From Plasmodium coatneyi (taxonomy: Eukaryota > Apicomplexa > Aconoidasida > Haemosporida > Plasmodiidae), in contig NC_033560.1 of assembly GCF_001680005.1 (NCBI RefSeq), forward strand, positions 623,501-687,500: DNA of 64,000 nt. The letters run 5' to 3'. A program made the position numbers and the translations under genes. The stretch's first letter is position 1; the number at the start of each line of letters is the position of its first letter. Below, one piece after another: positions 19,320 through 32,642 of the stretch. The notes beneath the pieces are model-generated. The model saw only the letters and a list, made by a program, of their open reading frames with translations. It did not search any database and had not been told where the DNA came from.

Positions 19320-20532
19320 ATGATTGGATTGGCCAGGTGGAACGTCACATTTTTGGGTACCCTCCTTGGCTTCCTAATTCTGGTATGTCTTCCTCAAAAA
19401 AGGAGTGGGACAAACGTCCTCCCCGATTACGCAACTGAGTGAGTAATAAACCGAATGACCTATAATTTATCACCCACACCCCCTCTTCTTTTTTTTCCCC
19501 TTCCTCCTTTAGAACGCATTGTCTTACCCCGAATCTGCACCCCGCGGAAGGAGCCTTTCCGAGCTGTCCCTCTATCTGGAGAATCTCGCAGAAGCAGAGA
19601 ACTACCAATTAGGTAATTTTCAACCCCACGATTATGCCGTACAGGAATACAATCGCCACTGTAGCAGATGGAATAATTATAACTGTGGAAATGCATATGA
19701 CAGGGAAGCTACATCCCACGACCAGGTGTATAGAAAGGAAGGGTACGAGTTAGCCTCGGCGAATAACAACGGTCTCTGGGGCCAATACAATTCATGTCAA
19801 AAGCAGCGCATAGATGTTTATCGAAATGGAAAAAAATTGAGATTTGGAGACGAAATTGATTTTTCATTGTGTAAAGAAAATCAAATAATTATAAGAAAAT
19901 ACAGCAAAAATGGTAGACTCCCCTTTGGATGCACCCAATGGGATCTTTCGCAAATTTTGTCGAACAAACAACTTTTAAAAAAGGTAACTTATATAAAGTT
20001 AGATATAAGTATGCGTAAAGCCTTCATTGGTTACTACTACTTTATTGTTTACCTAAACAGATGCTACTATAGGATGGTACATAAATTGAGAACGTGGTTC
20101 ATGGATTTAGCAAATTCGTATAACATACCCAACAACGTTCGACTGGCGTACTGGGAGGAGTGTCAAAAGTATCTCATGAAGGACCTGGGAGTAATAGAAG
20201 AAATGTCTACAAATTATTTCGATAAACTTGTAACATCGTACCACACGGTGTCCTTTATATACTATGAGTTGCTCTTGGCACGCTGTAGAACATTGTGGAA
20301 AAAGGTTATATTAAATAACAGAGTACAATGGAGCCGTATATTGTCATCGTGGGTCATGAAATATAGATCGGATATGAAGCTTAGGGAACAAAAACGCAGA
20401 AGAATTGGGGAGAGCAGATACGACCACCATAGCGTCAGCGACCACGCAGAGACAGCATCATATACCACGGAGATACAGTCCCAAGTACCACAGGGAAACA
20501 GCGATGACGTTGGTGATCTGATTTCCTGGTAA
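19320..20532 (+). CDS. PHIST (PRESAN-domain) exported protein with PEXEL
   Basis: Exon 1 (19320-19382) encodes 21 residues, MIGLARWNVTFLGTLLGFLI and one Leu, a signal-type hydrophobic stretch, with donor GTATGT. Exon 2 (19513-20532, acceptor CCTTTAG) starts NALSYPESAPRG. RSLSE at about residues 34-38 is a canonical PEXEL export motif (R-x-L-x-E), placed as expected after the signal. The PRESAN domain spans about 155-285, with the conserved Trp in YWEECQKYLMKDLG. The C-terminus is basic then acidic, without the long Lys/Glu tail of its neighbour. Total about 360 residues. The family acts in host-cell remodelling after export; this member's partner is unknown. Its promoter lies in the region shared with the PHIST gene at 15280. 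Confidence 0.88.
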
Positions 20533-22930
20533 ACTGCGGAGCTGTAAAACTAACCAGGGTGCATATCCCGCCGCAGGTGCATTTCGCACGACATGGATAT
20601 TTTTTTTTCAAGAGGAAAAAATATGGCCATAGCATTCACCACATCTAATTTTGTGCCTTCCTCCTTTTTCCTTCTTTTTTTTTTGTATGTACTAATTTGG
20701 TCGTTTTTTCTTTTCTTTTGCTTTATATTTTTTTTTTTTTTTTTTTGGAAGACTATAAAATTGGGAGAACTCCCTACTAAGCGCACTTTTAAATGTTGGC
20801 TTCGAGTAGCCAATTCAAAATTGATACCCGTCTCATCAGGTTTAATCTGCTATTACCTCACAAATGGGTCCCAAAGCATGATACCGCAGAATGGGTAAAA
20901 ATACCTCATACTGAGCACACCGAAAAAAAAAAAGGTAAAAATCAAATTGCTATTGCAAGGGGTGCTATATGCACATTTATATATGTATGTGCATGGTGCC
21001 CCTTTTTATGATCCTTTTTAGTTGTCCCTTTTTGTGATGCCCACTGTCTAGGCACTTAGCACTTGCTTACTTTATTCTACCCACATTACAATTGTAATTA
21101 TAGTGGGATGAACTCAACACATATGTCCCCTACCGCATCAACGGGGGAGGAAAAATGTCGTGTAAAGTTCTCGTTGCCGTGGATATGTCACCAAATGCCC
21201 AACTTCGGCGAAAGAGGAACTTCCTCCCACATGGAATGCTCTTCCCCCCCCAGCGACACACAAAATTGACCAACCCTTGATCCAACCAAATGGTCAATCC
21301 GTTATTCATCTTTATCCTCCCTCTTGCCATGGTTTACTTACCCCCTCATGTGCACATACATCACGTGTGGTGCGCGCAAATTAGCATCCCGATTTGTTAA
21401 AATGGAGCCCGCGTCTTTTTACGGACGTCAACCATAAGGGCTTAACTGTTCGCCTTTCTCCCAACGTGCAGAAAAAAAAAAAAAAAATAATTAATTATAT
21501 AAGAAAAGAGATACACAATGCGGGGCACGCGTGCACTTTGATTTTTTTTCAACTGCATTTTATATGATGAAGACGCGTCTTTTTTTTCTTTTCTTTTCCC
21601 CCTTTGGTTCGTATTTTATGCGAACTTGAGAAAAATTGCAAAAGTACGTCTTACACCATTTGCCTGACTTCTTTTTTAAGTTGCCACTTTTTGAATTTTA
21701 AAAATTATTTCAAAATCACCGCGGGATGATCCTCCTTGCCTTCCGCGTTATCGCAGCACTGGCACCAATTAACATGTGTACGCAAGAGTGTGAGCGGAAA
21801 TCTGATGTAAATGTATGCCCATGCTTTCGCTTACAGTTGCTTCGGGGGAAGTACCCATTTTGACGTTTTTTCTTTTACCTCATTGGGAGGGACTTATGCA
21901 TACCTGTGGTCAACTACTATATTCAGAAGGAACAAAAAAAAAAAAATAAAAAAAATAAATTCTCCATAGTGCACAATAACGAAAAGTATGCAATGTGATT
22001 TATATGCTCATGACTTCTTTTCCGTTCGATTTTTTTTCTCTTGCCTTTTGCTTTGCGCCTGTTCAAGCCATGTAGCAGGCAGAGCATCCGCCCAACGCAC
22101 ACGGTAAACAAATATATATTTATATACCCATATATGTGCATGCAAATGTGTATGTGTACGAATAAATTATACATATATATGTGCATGAACATTCATGTGC
22201 TTACATGCACACATGCGTCGGCATACAATCTACTAGAACAGAAAAAAAGACTACTTCTTTGCCCGCCCGATTTTGCTTATCGCCCTTTTTCTCGCAATTT
22301 TCGTTTGCCGAATCGCAACCACGCGCTAGGTACATTCCCGCTGGTTAACAGAAGAGCATAAGTTAATCAACCCATGAGCTTATTGGCTGGGCTGATTCAT
22401 TGGACCGATTGAGGAGCCGCTTAGCTACTCAGAAACATTTGCGTGATATGATGGTCAGCATGCAGTAACCAAAGCATTTCACCTAATCGGAAATGCGCTC
22501 ACGCTCACCAACACGCTCACCATCACGCTCACGCATTTTTTGCCATATGTTTTTTTTACGTACCTAATGGATTGGTCCACCTTCCGCACAACCTTACATG
22601 GCTGATTTTGCTCGTGTAGTGGAAACATGCCTAATTTTTTTTTTTTTTCCCTACCCTCCGTTTATTTCCTTTTCTTTATTTTACCCCTCCGCGTATTTTA
22701 TTATATATTTTTTTTTACGCGTTGCAACTCTTCGCTTGAGATAGCAAAAGGAGATTGTGCTTCCTTGCCTCTTTTTTTAGTCGCTCGTTCGGGGCTCACT
22801 GGTCATTTTTTCTTTTCTCCTACTTTTTTTGCTCCCCGTTTTTCCCTGATGAATGCACGGCAAACGTGCTAGGGATAGTGAGCAATTGGGATAACAAGTA
22901 TATGGTCAGATTTTTCCAAACCAGTTTATG

Positions 22931-22964
<34 letters not shown>

Positions 22965-23195
22965 GTGTAATTTATCGGAGAAGAATCGGTTTCCATACGT
23001 CCCTTTTTGACCTTCCTTTCTTTTCCATATTAGACTCGCTTGGGAGGACACGTCGTCGCTGCGTAGTCTGCTTGCGGGTTGCTGCATTGCAATCGTGACC
23101 GCCCTTTTGGGGGGTAGCGGTATGCAGCTAGAATAGCCGATCGACTGACGGACAAATTGCCCCAAACGTGTTGTCACTGCTGAGGGGAGAGAAAA
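20533..23195. other. Boundary between exported-gene domain and core
   Basis: No gene was recognised in 2.7 kb. Features seen are T runs, an imperfect repeat of CACGCTCAC near 22497-22535, and GC-richer sequence from 23020 that leads into the SNF2 gene. The transition from species-specific exported genes to conserved genes falls here. Confidence 0.55.
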
Positions 23196-26100
23196 ATGGA
23201 CGTGTTCGAGTTTGTGGAGCCCCTGAGGAAGCGAAAAATTACGAACAACCTCTTCGACTTCGACCAGTACGTGTATAAGGAGAAGCTGGACGAATCGGAG
23301 GAGAAGAAAAGCGAACACTATGTCGGGAAGAAGAAGAAGAAAAAGAAACTGAGAAGAGTACTGGATAGTTCAAATAGCGAAGGGGATGAGAAGAAGTCCA
23401 ACGAAGATACTTCCTCCCAGTCGGGGAAGAAGCGAAACGTACGACACGATGAGAGCCCCAAGAAGGAATACGAAGACGAAGAACAAAAGGATATCACCCC
23501 ACATCATCAAAACGAAAGTAACGACCAAAGTGACGATAACGATTCTTCCCTGTCGAATCAGGAGGAGTATGAAAAGAATTTGCAGGATCTATTCGAATGC
23601 ATATTATCTTCCATAAAAACAAAGAACAAAATTATAGAATACTTTACTTCAAACGTGAAGGAAAAAAGACAAGAAATAATAAAAGAATTTGTAAAGGGGT
23701 CCTTCCGAGTAAGTAACTTCGATGCGAATTTTACAAACTTCGAAAAAGATGTGGACACATTTCATAAGCTGAAGAAGTATCAAAAATGTGGGGTCTTCTG
23801 GTTATACGTATTGTATAAAGAGAAGAAAAATGGAATTTTGGCAGACGAAATGGGGTTAGGAAAAACAGCACAGACGTGTGTATTCCTAGATTATATGTAT
23901 CGAACAAAGGAACTAAAAAATAAAACCATCATTGTGGCTCCTACAAGTTTACTCAAAAATTGGGACAATGAAATAAACATGTGGTGTCCCTATCTGAAGA
24001 ATCATAAAATCATTTACTACGGTAATCAGAATGAAAGAAAATATCTTGCATATGATATTTTTAGCAGCAAGACGAGTAACATACATTTAATAGTCACCAG
24101 TGTTAATATGCTCATCGGGAAAAATGATGTGTCCTACTTTAGGCAGATTAAAAAGTATGACTACCTCATCTTTGACGAGGCCCATTTTTTAAAAAATAAA
24201 AACTCATTAGTATATAAAAAGTTACAAAAAAAAATCTCTTTTAATAATAAAATTTTGTTGACCGGGTCACCCATCCAGAACAAAACACAAGAACTGATGA
24301 ATCTTTTGCTTTTTCTCATGCCAGAAATTTTCACAGAAAAAAATATAAACAATGCATTGAATGCTTTTGTGAAAATGTACCAGGATATACTCGACAGTAA
24401 GGAGAATGAGCATCATAGCAACGTGGACTGTTGTGGTAGCCCACGTAACAACGCTGGACCGTTGGACATTTATGACATCAAGTCGGTGGAAAAGAAGGAA
24501 CCTACTGAGATGAGTGATTCCACAAATGGAAACACAATCACCACCGAGGAAACCAGAAATGTTATAAAGAATTACCTCATCGAAACGATTAAGAACGATG
24601 TGAAATATGCCCAGTTGAAAAACAAGGAGGTCATTCTGCTACAACTCATTATTGAGCCGTACATTTTGAGGAGATCCAAAAAACACGTCTTCATAGACAT
24701 GCCGAAGAAGCATAGCGTAATTATTAAGCTGCCCCTGAATACCACGCAACTGAATCTGTATAAGGATGAAATAATGTCTAAGATACAACACACGCATAAG
24801 CATTTGGAATTTTTGCAGAAGCACTCTAATAAGAAGGAGCTCGAAAAACTTGCAGTTATTTTCGAGAAGAAGGACATCAAGCTGGACAGCATTTTCCGCG
24901 CTAGTAGCAATGGGGGTGACAAAGAGAGCGAAGCCACCCCTAGTGGGATCGGCCACCCGGTGAACCCTGCGGATGGGTCAGTCACTGAAGCGGCCACCGA
25001 AGCGTGTAGCGGTGGAACTCCCAATGAGGACAGTGCGGAGCAGGTAGGTAGTAATGCAAATCAGAACGGAGAAATCGCAAGTGAGACCGCCCCAGCGGAA
25101 GAGCCCAACGACTACGACGATGAGGACGACAAAATTGACGAAAAAACCATCAACATAGAAAAGACAGAAGAAAACAAAGACGGAAATATCATAATCAACA
25201 AAAGGCAAGACGAACCGGTGGACAACGAAAGTGCTAACAACGTCAGTAAGGAAGTTAGAGGAAGAATGATAAATGCATCCATTTTTATTTTAAGGCGTAT
25301 ATGTAACCACCCACTTTTACACAAGTACTACTATTCCGTTGAGGACATAAAAAAAATAGCCAAATATTTTTACGCCAACACGGATCAGTACCTGGACTTG
25401 GACTTAAAAACAGTTGAAAATGAATTCATGAAAATATCAGACTTTGATATTCACCTCTCCATTAAGCATTTAATTTCACAAGGAGATGAAAACCTAAACA
25501 AGTACCTAATTTCAAAGGAGCATATTCTAAACAGTAGTAAAATACACCATATGATTTCCCTAATTAAGGATATTAGGAAGAAGAAGGAAAAGGTCCTCAT
25601 TTTTTCTCAGTTCACTACCTTTCTGGATATCATTGAGGAGGCCCTTCTGTATGAATTTGTTTACGACGAGCAGGACTTTTCCAACCATCAGCAGTGCGTC
25701 ACTGGAGGAGGGCAAGCCGGCCACGTAGACGCGAAGGGGCGGGACAACGCGCAGAACAAGGACAACGCAGTTGAAGCGGATGATGCGATGGACGCAGATG
25801 AAACGCGACAAAACAACTCCGGTAAAGAAGACGACCCCAACAGCGATTTGAACAAAAATGATAAGGATCTGTACCTTTCGTCCTCCACCTCGTCCACATC
25901 CTCCTTCGCGTCCGACCAGAAGGGGAACAGCCAAATATACGTCCGCCTAGATGGGTCCACGAACACCATAGAGAGGCAGAAAATCATAAAGCGCTTCTCC
26001 AATAATGAGAACGTTTTTATCTTCCTCCTGACGACCAAGGCGGGCGGCGTTGGCTTGAACTTGATAGCCGCCAACCATGTTATACTCATGGACCAGGTAC

Positions 26101-27316
26101 GGCAGCACGAAAAGATGCGTATAAACGTTAGTGTGAATATACTACTGCACACCTGTGCGTGCAGAAGGCCCCCACCCCTGGTGCGAATGCATATGCCCAT
26201 GTTTGATCTCCCACGCACACCCCCCTCTGCAGGACTGGAACCCCCACAACGACAGACAGGCGGAGGATAGAGTTCACCGATTAGGTAAAGCGATGGAGAT
26301 GCGAAGAGGCGCATATAAATGATCTTGCGTACATATGTGCGTATGTATCCATATGTGTGTGTACCCCCCAAATGGAGTTGCCCCTTTAAAGCACTTCCTT
26401 TTTCCCACCCATTTAGGACAAAAGAACGAAGTGTATATTTACCGATTGTGCTGCAAGAACACCATCGAGGAGACCATACTTAGGGTTAGTTATGTAGTTA
26501 CATCGTTGCGGCGGTTGAATGGGTTCGCTCACTGCTGCAACTGCGTGGCTCCCTTTTACATTCATTCTTTTCTGCTTTGTCCGATCTAGCAAACGGCGTC
26601 GTTACCTCTGTTCAGTCACCATTGCACGCATTTTTCACTTACAAATACGCACTTCTCCTCTCCCTGTATTCATTCGCAGTGTTGTAAAGCAAAACTCCAC
26701 CTGGACCAGGCCTTCGGCGGCAACAGCGATATGTTACAAACAGCCCTTATAAAGGTAATGTGTGAACATCTTAGCTAAGTTTTTTTTTTTTTTTATTTTG
26801 ACATCGAGGGGAGGGCCTCTCCTATCCGCGTGCACATTTTATTTGTGTGTACATATAAACACTCGCAAATCGGTATAATATACATGGGGGGTTAATCTTA
26901 TCGATTACATATGAGTGGTTCATCGAGGGGATTTGCCAAAAAAAAAAAAAAATAATAAAATAAAAAAAATAAAACGCGAGCCGCGACAGCTACCCAAATC
27001 GCAGCAACCTCCATCTGTGCGCATAAGTTTATAACAAGATTATTGTGAGGTCTCCTTTTTTTTTTTTTTTTTTTTTTTTTTACTTATCCATTTATATGTT
27101 CACAAATGGGGCAATCCCTGGCTCGAAAAAATGGGAAAAACGAGTCACAGAAGAACAGTGCAGCCTCTATTTTGATAATCGCTGTCCGAGTAGTACCTCC
27201 CCACACCCATCCCTTCTTCCTACATCCTGCTTTTTACTTATTTATTTATTCATTTTTTTTTTTTTTTTCACTCTCCCCCTTTTTAGGATGCCTTGAGTGC
27301 AATTGAAATGCCGTAA
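23196..27316 (+). CDS. SNF2-family chromatin-remodelling ATPase
   Basis: Five exons: 23196-26096, 26233-26284, 26417-26484, 26680-26754 and 27287-27316, with phases that agree; about 1041 residues. The N-terminus (to about 170) is charged and nuclear in character, with a run of Lys. The ATPase core has DEMGLGKT at 217-224 (Walker A), a DEAH box at 327-330 and LTGSPIQN near 355-362. An acidic insert lies at about 565-690, between the lobes. The second lobe has VLIFSQF (about 797), LDGST (about 918), TTKAGGVGLNL (about 946) and motif VI VHRLGQ, which spans the exon 2/exon 3 join; a second low-complexity insert is at about 835-910. These motifs define the SNF2 family. The short lobe spacing and overall order suggest the Fun30/SMARCAD1 group, with low certainty. 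It would slide or evict nucleosomes in the nucleus. The last exon encodes only nine residues. Confidence 0.85.
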
Positions 27317-28863
27317 AAACGAAGAGCCTTTTTTTTTTTTAAGGGTACTTTTTTTTTTTTAAGGGTACTTTTTTTTTTTTTTTTTTCAAGTTCGATAAAT
27401 CTTTTAAATTTTTCTACTACATTTTTTTTAGCTTACTTTTTGGTTCATTCTGTTTACTTTTATTTTTCCAACCTTTCCGCATAACGCCGCGTACAGTACA
27501 GTTCACACCATTGCATGTAATGTGCGCACGCCTTATGTCACTACTCTTACATACGCAATAGTAAGGATATGTATATATATCCATAAATCTATGCGTATAA
27601 AAAAAATTATAAATTGCATGCAACTTTTTTATATATATGAAATGCGTTTTTAAGTACACCTGCGAGGCGATGCCGACGTGCTGCCTACGCGATGAAAAAC
27701 TAACTTGCCTTTACAAACTAGCTCCACCCATCCTTTTTAATTTTTACATTCCTTCTCGATTTTGCCACTGCGGACTGCTCGACACTGCAGCTACTTTTTT
27801 TGAGGATATTGCTTTTTCCTTCAATTGGCCACATCGGTAAAGGCGTCCGTAGCGGAACAGGGGAAAAATAAACGCGCGCATAAATATGGGCGTGTCGGCG
27901 GAGCTTCGTACTTTTACACGTGTACATGCGTGAATGCAGATTGAAGCTTTTTGCAGGGATATGTATTTTGCCGTTACGTAACACCTTTATATATACGTCC
28001 CTCGTAGGCCCTTCCCCTTGCGTGCGTACTAACGCGTCCACACCATCTTTTTCCCCCCCCCTTGCATGTACGGACTAGCAATTCAACACCCCCCCGTCCC
28101 TTGTGTTTTTTTTTTTTTTTTTTTTTTGTGCCTAGGAATATTCTCATCAGTTGTTTATTTTTTCTTTTTTTTTTGTGTGACTGTGCTCTCGAAAAGGAGC
28201 AGCTTGTACGGTTTACCAAAAAAAAAAAAAAAAAAAAAAGGGAAAAAAAACTCTCACCTGTTGGAAGAATGCGCTTGTATATGCTCATATATTACATACA
28301 TTTAAGCAGATTGTTTATATTTGTTATGCCTTTTGTGAGCACCCCCACCCCTCTTCTTCCCAATTTATATTAACCCATTTGTGTAAACACCCCATTTTGT
28401 ACACTATCTTTTTTTTTTTTTTTGCATTTTCCTGCGAATGCCCACGCATGCTTAAAAGGCTGCCCTTTTTTTTTCATGCATGTTAATATCATTCGAGCAG
28501 TTCGCCCCTGAGCATATTCACCTGTGGGACACGCACCACAGTAGCGAGTTTGTCAATTTATACCACGTTCGACGTGAACCACACGTTCGGCACGAAGCAA
28601 CATTAAGCTCCACCGCGATTGCACAAAAAATAAACGGCGAACAGGAAAGTTACACCTATACCTGCCCTTCATTGCATGCGCGCATTTGTAATTTGTACTG
28701 CGAGCCCACATCAATTCATATATTCCTACGTTAATACAACCGTAACACCCTTACACTCTTACGCTGGCTCACTCTTGTCCGCCCCCGTGTTTCCACATTT
28801 AACGGCGCAACATATCCTGTTTACACTCTTCAAACCACCACCCTCCAATTGTTGTATAACAAA
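27317..28863. other. Spacer between SNF2 and BEM46-like genes
   Basis: It begins with a perfect 20-base duplication (27341-27360 and 27361-27380, AAGGGTAC followed by T12) just after the SNF2 stop. The rest has T runs and mixed sequence and should hold the promoter of the hydrolase gene. No gene was recognised. Confidence 0.55.
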
Positions 28864-31542
28864 ATGAAGCTACTCAAGTTTCTGTGGATCCCCGTGGTTA
28901 CGGTCATAATCCTCGTGCTGGTGTTGAATGGTAAGAATCATTCCGGCGCTTCAATGAGGAGCTACCAAAAGAGGGAAAAAGAGAAAAGAAAAAATGTGTA
29001 GTTCGACCAAATGGACATGATCATTGTGCTCCTCCATGCTGCGCTACTACCCACTGAAGAAGTGGATGCTAACGTAGATCCATCTGTCTACATGATCGAC
29101 CGTAAAATTCGACATCTTTCCATTTTTCACACTCTTTCATCGTTTCAATTATCGTAGGCTACATCTATTTCAACCAAGACAATCTTATCTTCGGAAAGGA
29201 AAGTAACGCGAAAGAGGAAAAAAAGAAGAAAATTTTCTCCCCCTGTTTTTCCGCTTTGAACAAATATACCAGGCAGCATCCATCCAGATGCTACACCCAA
29301 ATGCTACATATAATAGCGCCTTCACACCGTATGTCTACACATCCGTTTTTCTACCTTCTCCCCCCACACCCCTAACGTAGAGATCAATCCCAAGAAAGTC
29401 CGTCCTTATGGTAATATCTGTTACTCCATTTTTGCACACGGAGTTGCGAAGCGGGTCTATCCAAATCGCCTCGATGGTGCAGACCTTCCCCTTTCTTTGG
29501 AATATGTTCTGCATGAAGATAATCCCTCCATCCTCACTGCCCTTCTTAACAATTCATCACTTCACCCTGTTCTTTTTTCTCTTCCCAGGAAGTCACTTCG
29601 AGGATGTATACCTAGATATGGACGACGGAAGCAATTTTAAGTGGTACGCGCGTGAGATCGAGCAAACGTGCAAACAAACATGCACTCATTGTCTATCCTT
29701 ACCGCTCGGCTAACATTCCCTTCCCTCCCTTCAGCTGGTTTATAAAAGCGAAAGACCACGAGAACAAACCTGTGTTCCTTTACTACCTCGGAAAGGGTGG
29801 CTGTAAGTGTTTCCAAATGGCATATTTTTCCCTTTTCGGATGGAGCCAATCACTCCTCCTCACGCGTGGCCGCAGCACTTGCGCGTTTTGTGCCACTCGT
29901 TCGTTCCTCCGCGATAACATTTTTTTTGTAAAATCCGTCCTTCTTCCCCTTCCCCGTAGACATAGAAAAGTATGTCAAATTATTCGACATGATTGTGCAG
30001 AGGGTGGACGTCAGCATCTTCTCCTGCTCCAACAGGGGGTAAGTAACACCAGGGAACGCACAAAGGTGGTGCGAACGGGTCCCCCCAAATGGCCTTCAAA
30101 TGGCCTTCAAAATGGCCTCTAAATTATACAACTGTGTGTGTCATTTGCAACGCGTCCCACGTAACTTCCACGCGCCATCTTGCAATGACAAGGCGTTATG
30201 CCCCTTTTTATTTCCTCTTTTTTTCTCACCTAATTATTTCTTTTCCTCTTTGTGTACCCCCAGCTGCGGAACGAACGAAGGAAATCCATCTGAGGAACAA
30301 TTGTACAAGGATGCCATGGTGCCCTTCAACTACTTGAAGCAGAAAAATACCAAGCAGCTCTTCATCTTCGGAAAGTAAAATTTTACTTGCACGGTCGCTG
30401 AGGGGTTACATATGTGTTGTAGTCACGTGGTGTGCACCGACGTGGTTGCGCCCCTGCATGAAGATTCATAACAATTCACTTCCGCTCTCCTCACCCCCTT
30501 TCGCAGCTCCATGGGAGGAGCAGTGGCCCTCGAAACAGCATCCAAGCACCAAGAGGACGTAAGTGTTCTTTTCTGTCCAGTGCCGTTGGCAGAGCGAAAT
30601 TTGTAGTGGTCTAACTGCATGCATGTAGCGTGGGGTATCGTTCTGTCCTTGCATGTATTGTTACATTCATTTTCGTGTGCCCCCGTCACATGTGTCCACA
30701 AGACAAATGACTTCCCCGAAGGTTGTGTTTTTTTTTTTTTTTTTTTTTTCTTCCCTTCCACGTGTCATTATTTCTTTCTAAATTTTCTTCCATTTCTGTC
30801 CCCCCTTCCGCAGATTCACGGCCTGATCCTAGAAAACCCATTTCTCAGCCTGAAGAAAATATCGGAGGAAACCAACCCATTCTTAAATTTCTTTCTCTTG
30901 AGTTTTGATATGTTGATTAGAACCAAAATGGACAACATCGAGAAAATAAAAAAAATACACATCCCTCTGTTGGTTAACATATCGGAAATGGTAACTTCTG
31001 CGGAGGGAGAGACGCAACTGCGGGATGCGAAAAATGAGCGACACGGGGCAGTGTGTCATATGTGTTAACTTGCGTAATGCCATAGGTATAGCAACGTATG
31101 TATATATATCTTCCTAATTTATTTATTTTTTTATTTTATTTTTTTTTTTCTTACCTTTTTCGTAGGATGAATTAGTGCCCCCTGAACATTCGAAGATATT
31201 ATTTGAGGTACTGCATAAATCCACGCCGACGTGCCTGTTTGTTTGCTTTCGCTGTGAGGCCTTCCACGCTTTGCAGCAAAATTTAGATTGCAGCGGTGGT
31301 CACGTTACCACTTCACGGATTTATCACTTCACCCGTTTACCACTTCGCCGTTTTCCCCCCCGCAGCTCTGCCCGAGCAAGCACAAGTTTAAGTACTTCTC
31401 GAAGAAAGGGACGCACAACAACATAATAAAGGTCGACGACGGTTCGTATCACGCATCGTTGAAGAAATTCGTCCAAACAGCAATCAATGTGCACGAGGGA
31501 ATTGCAGAACCACAGGTACCACCACCACCAGCGGCGGCGTAA
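28864..31542 (+). CDS. BEM46-like alpha/beta hydrolase
   Basis: Eleven phase-consistent exons: 28864-28930, 29158-29202, 29381-29410, 29589-29643, 29735-29802, 29960-30038, 30264-30374, 30507-30558, 30814-30990, 31166-31240 and 31366-31542. About 311 residues. The N-terminus, MKLLKFLWIPVVTVIILVLV, is a membrane anchor. The hydrolase fold follows, with nucleophile Ser153 in GNSMGG (GxSxG), acid Asp229 in MDELVPP and His270 in KGTHNN. These make a complete catalytic triad of the ABHD13/Bem46 family. In rodent malaria a BEM46-like protein has been linked to invasive stages; the substrate is unknown. Ten introns in 2.7 kb is a high density. Most donors are GTAAGT-like, but the intron at 31241 starts GTTTGC, so that border is the least sure. 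The C-terminus ends in a Pro/Ala run. Confidence 0.88.
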
Positions 31543-32610
31543 AGTTATTCCCTTCCACTGGGTAAACATCTGTCTTGTCTCGTTTGTGCGGGTCGGCTTT
31601 CACAGTGAAGGCATTGAAGGGAAGGAGGAGGTGGATCACCTGAACAGCTGATTCGTCCGCTTCTCCTTCAGAGCTGTCACCAAAACTGTCTGCAAAATTG
31701 TTGACCAAACCAGTTATCATATTATGTCCAAGTTTCTCCATATATTTTTTATTCGTTTATTTTGGGCGAGCTTCCATTTCACACATATCTGCGCGCCCTC
31801 GCCAAGGGAGGTACTTCAAATGGGAAAGTACAAAGATGCAGATTCCCTAGTTATGTCCATGCGATTGTTTTTTCGTGCGGATATCCCCCCCTTCGTTGCT
31901 AATTTGTAACAGTGGCGCGTTTTACTCACCTTATAGCTAAATCTTTGGAAAAAAAAAAAAAAAAAAAAAAAAAAGGAGCGCAGATTAAACCCGCGAATGT
32001 AAAAGTTGTTCGTTGAAGTGTTTTTTTTTTTGTGCTTACCTTTTTGCATCGCTTCGTTTATTCATCTTTGTCTATTCCATAGATTAGTCCAGTTTTTTGT
32101 TTGCACATTTTGGGCCATACACCTAAGTTAGGCCTTTTGCATAGTAGACGCTCAGCATGCGTCCCTGCGGAGGCATGTGCAAAATGCACTGTTGTCTGTT
32201 TGTACATGTGTAATGTATACCTTCGTTACTCACGTGTTATACACACCGTGGGGCGCGCCCAAGCGAGTGACGAAAAATGAGAAAAAAAGCGAATCATTAT
32301 GTTTGTAATTTGAAAAGAAAAAATTGTTTTTTGTGTCCTTGCTTTTTTTTTTTTACACCATTTTACATGTGACTTTTTTTTTCGCGTGCTTTATTCGTAC
32401 GTGTTGTTTTATCGCCCCTCATCTGTCATCTGACACATTAGTATTACTCCATTCCTAATGTGCATAATTTTTACACCCCTTTTATGGTTATTAAAAAAAA
32501 AGAAAATATTTTTCGAAATTAATCTTTTTATTTTTTAATTATTAATATATTTGTTTACACCTCTTAATTATTTCACTTATTTATGTCACATAATCGATGC
32601 CTTATTAATT

Positions 32611-32642
<32 letters not shown>

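Noticed and set aside
25560..26371. Minus-strand open frames over the SNF2 C-terminal lobe
   Set aside because: They are antisense shadows of the conserved helicase exon.
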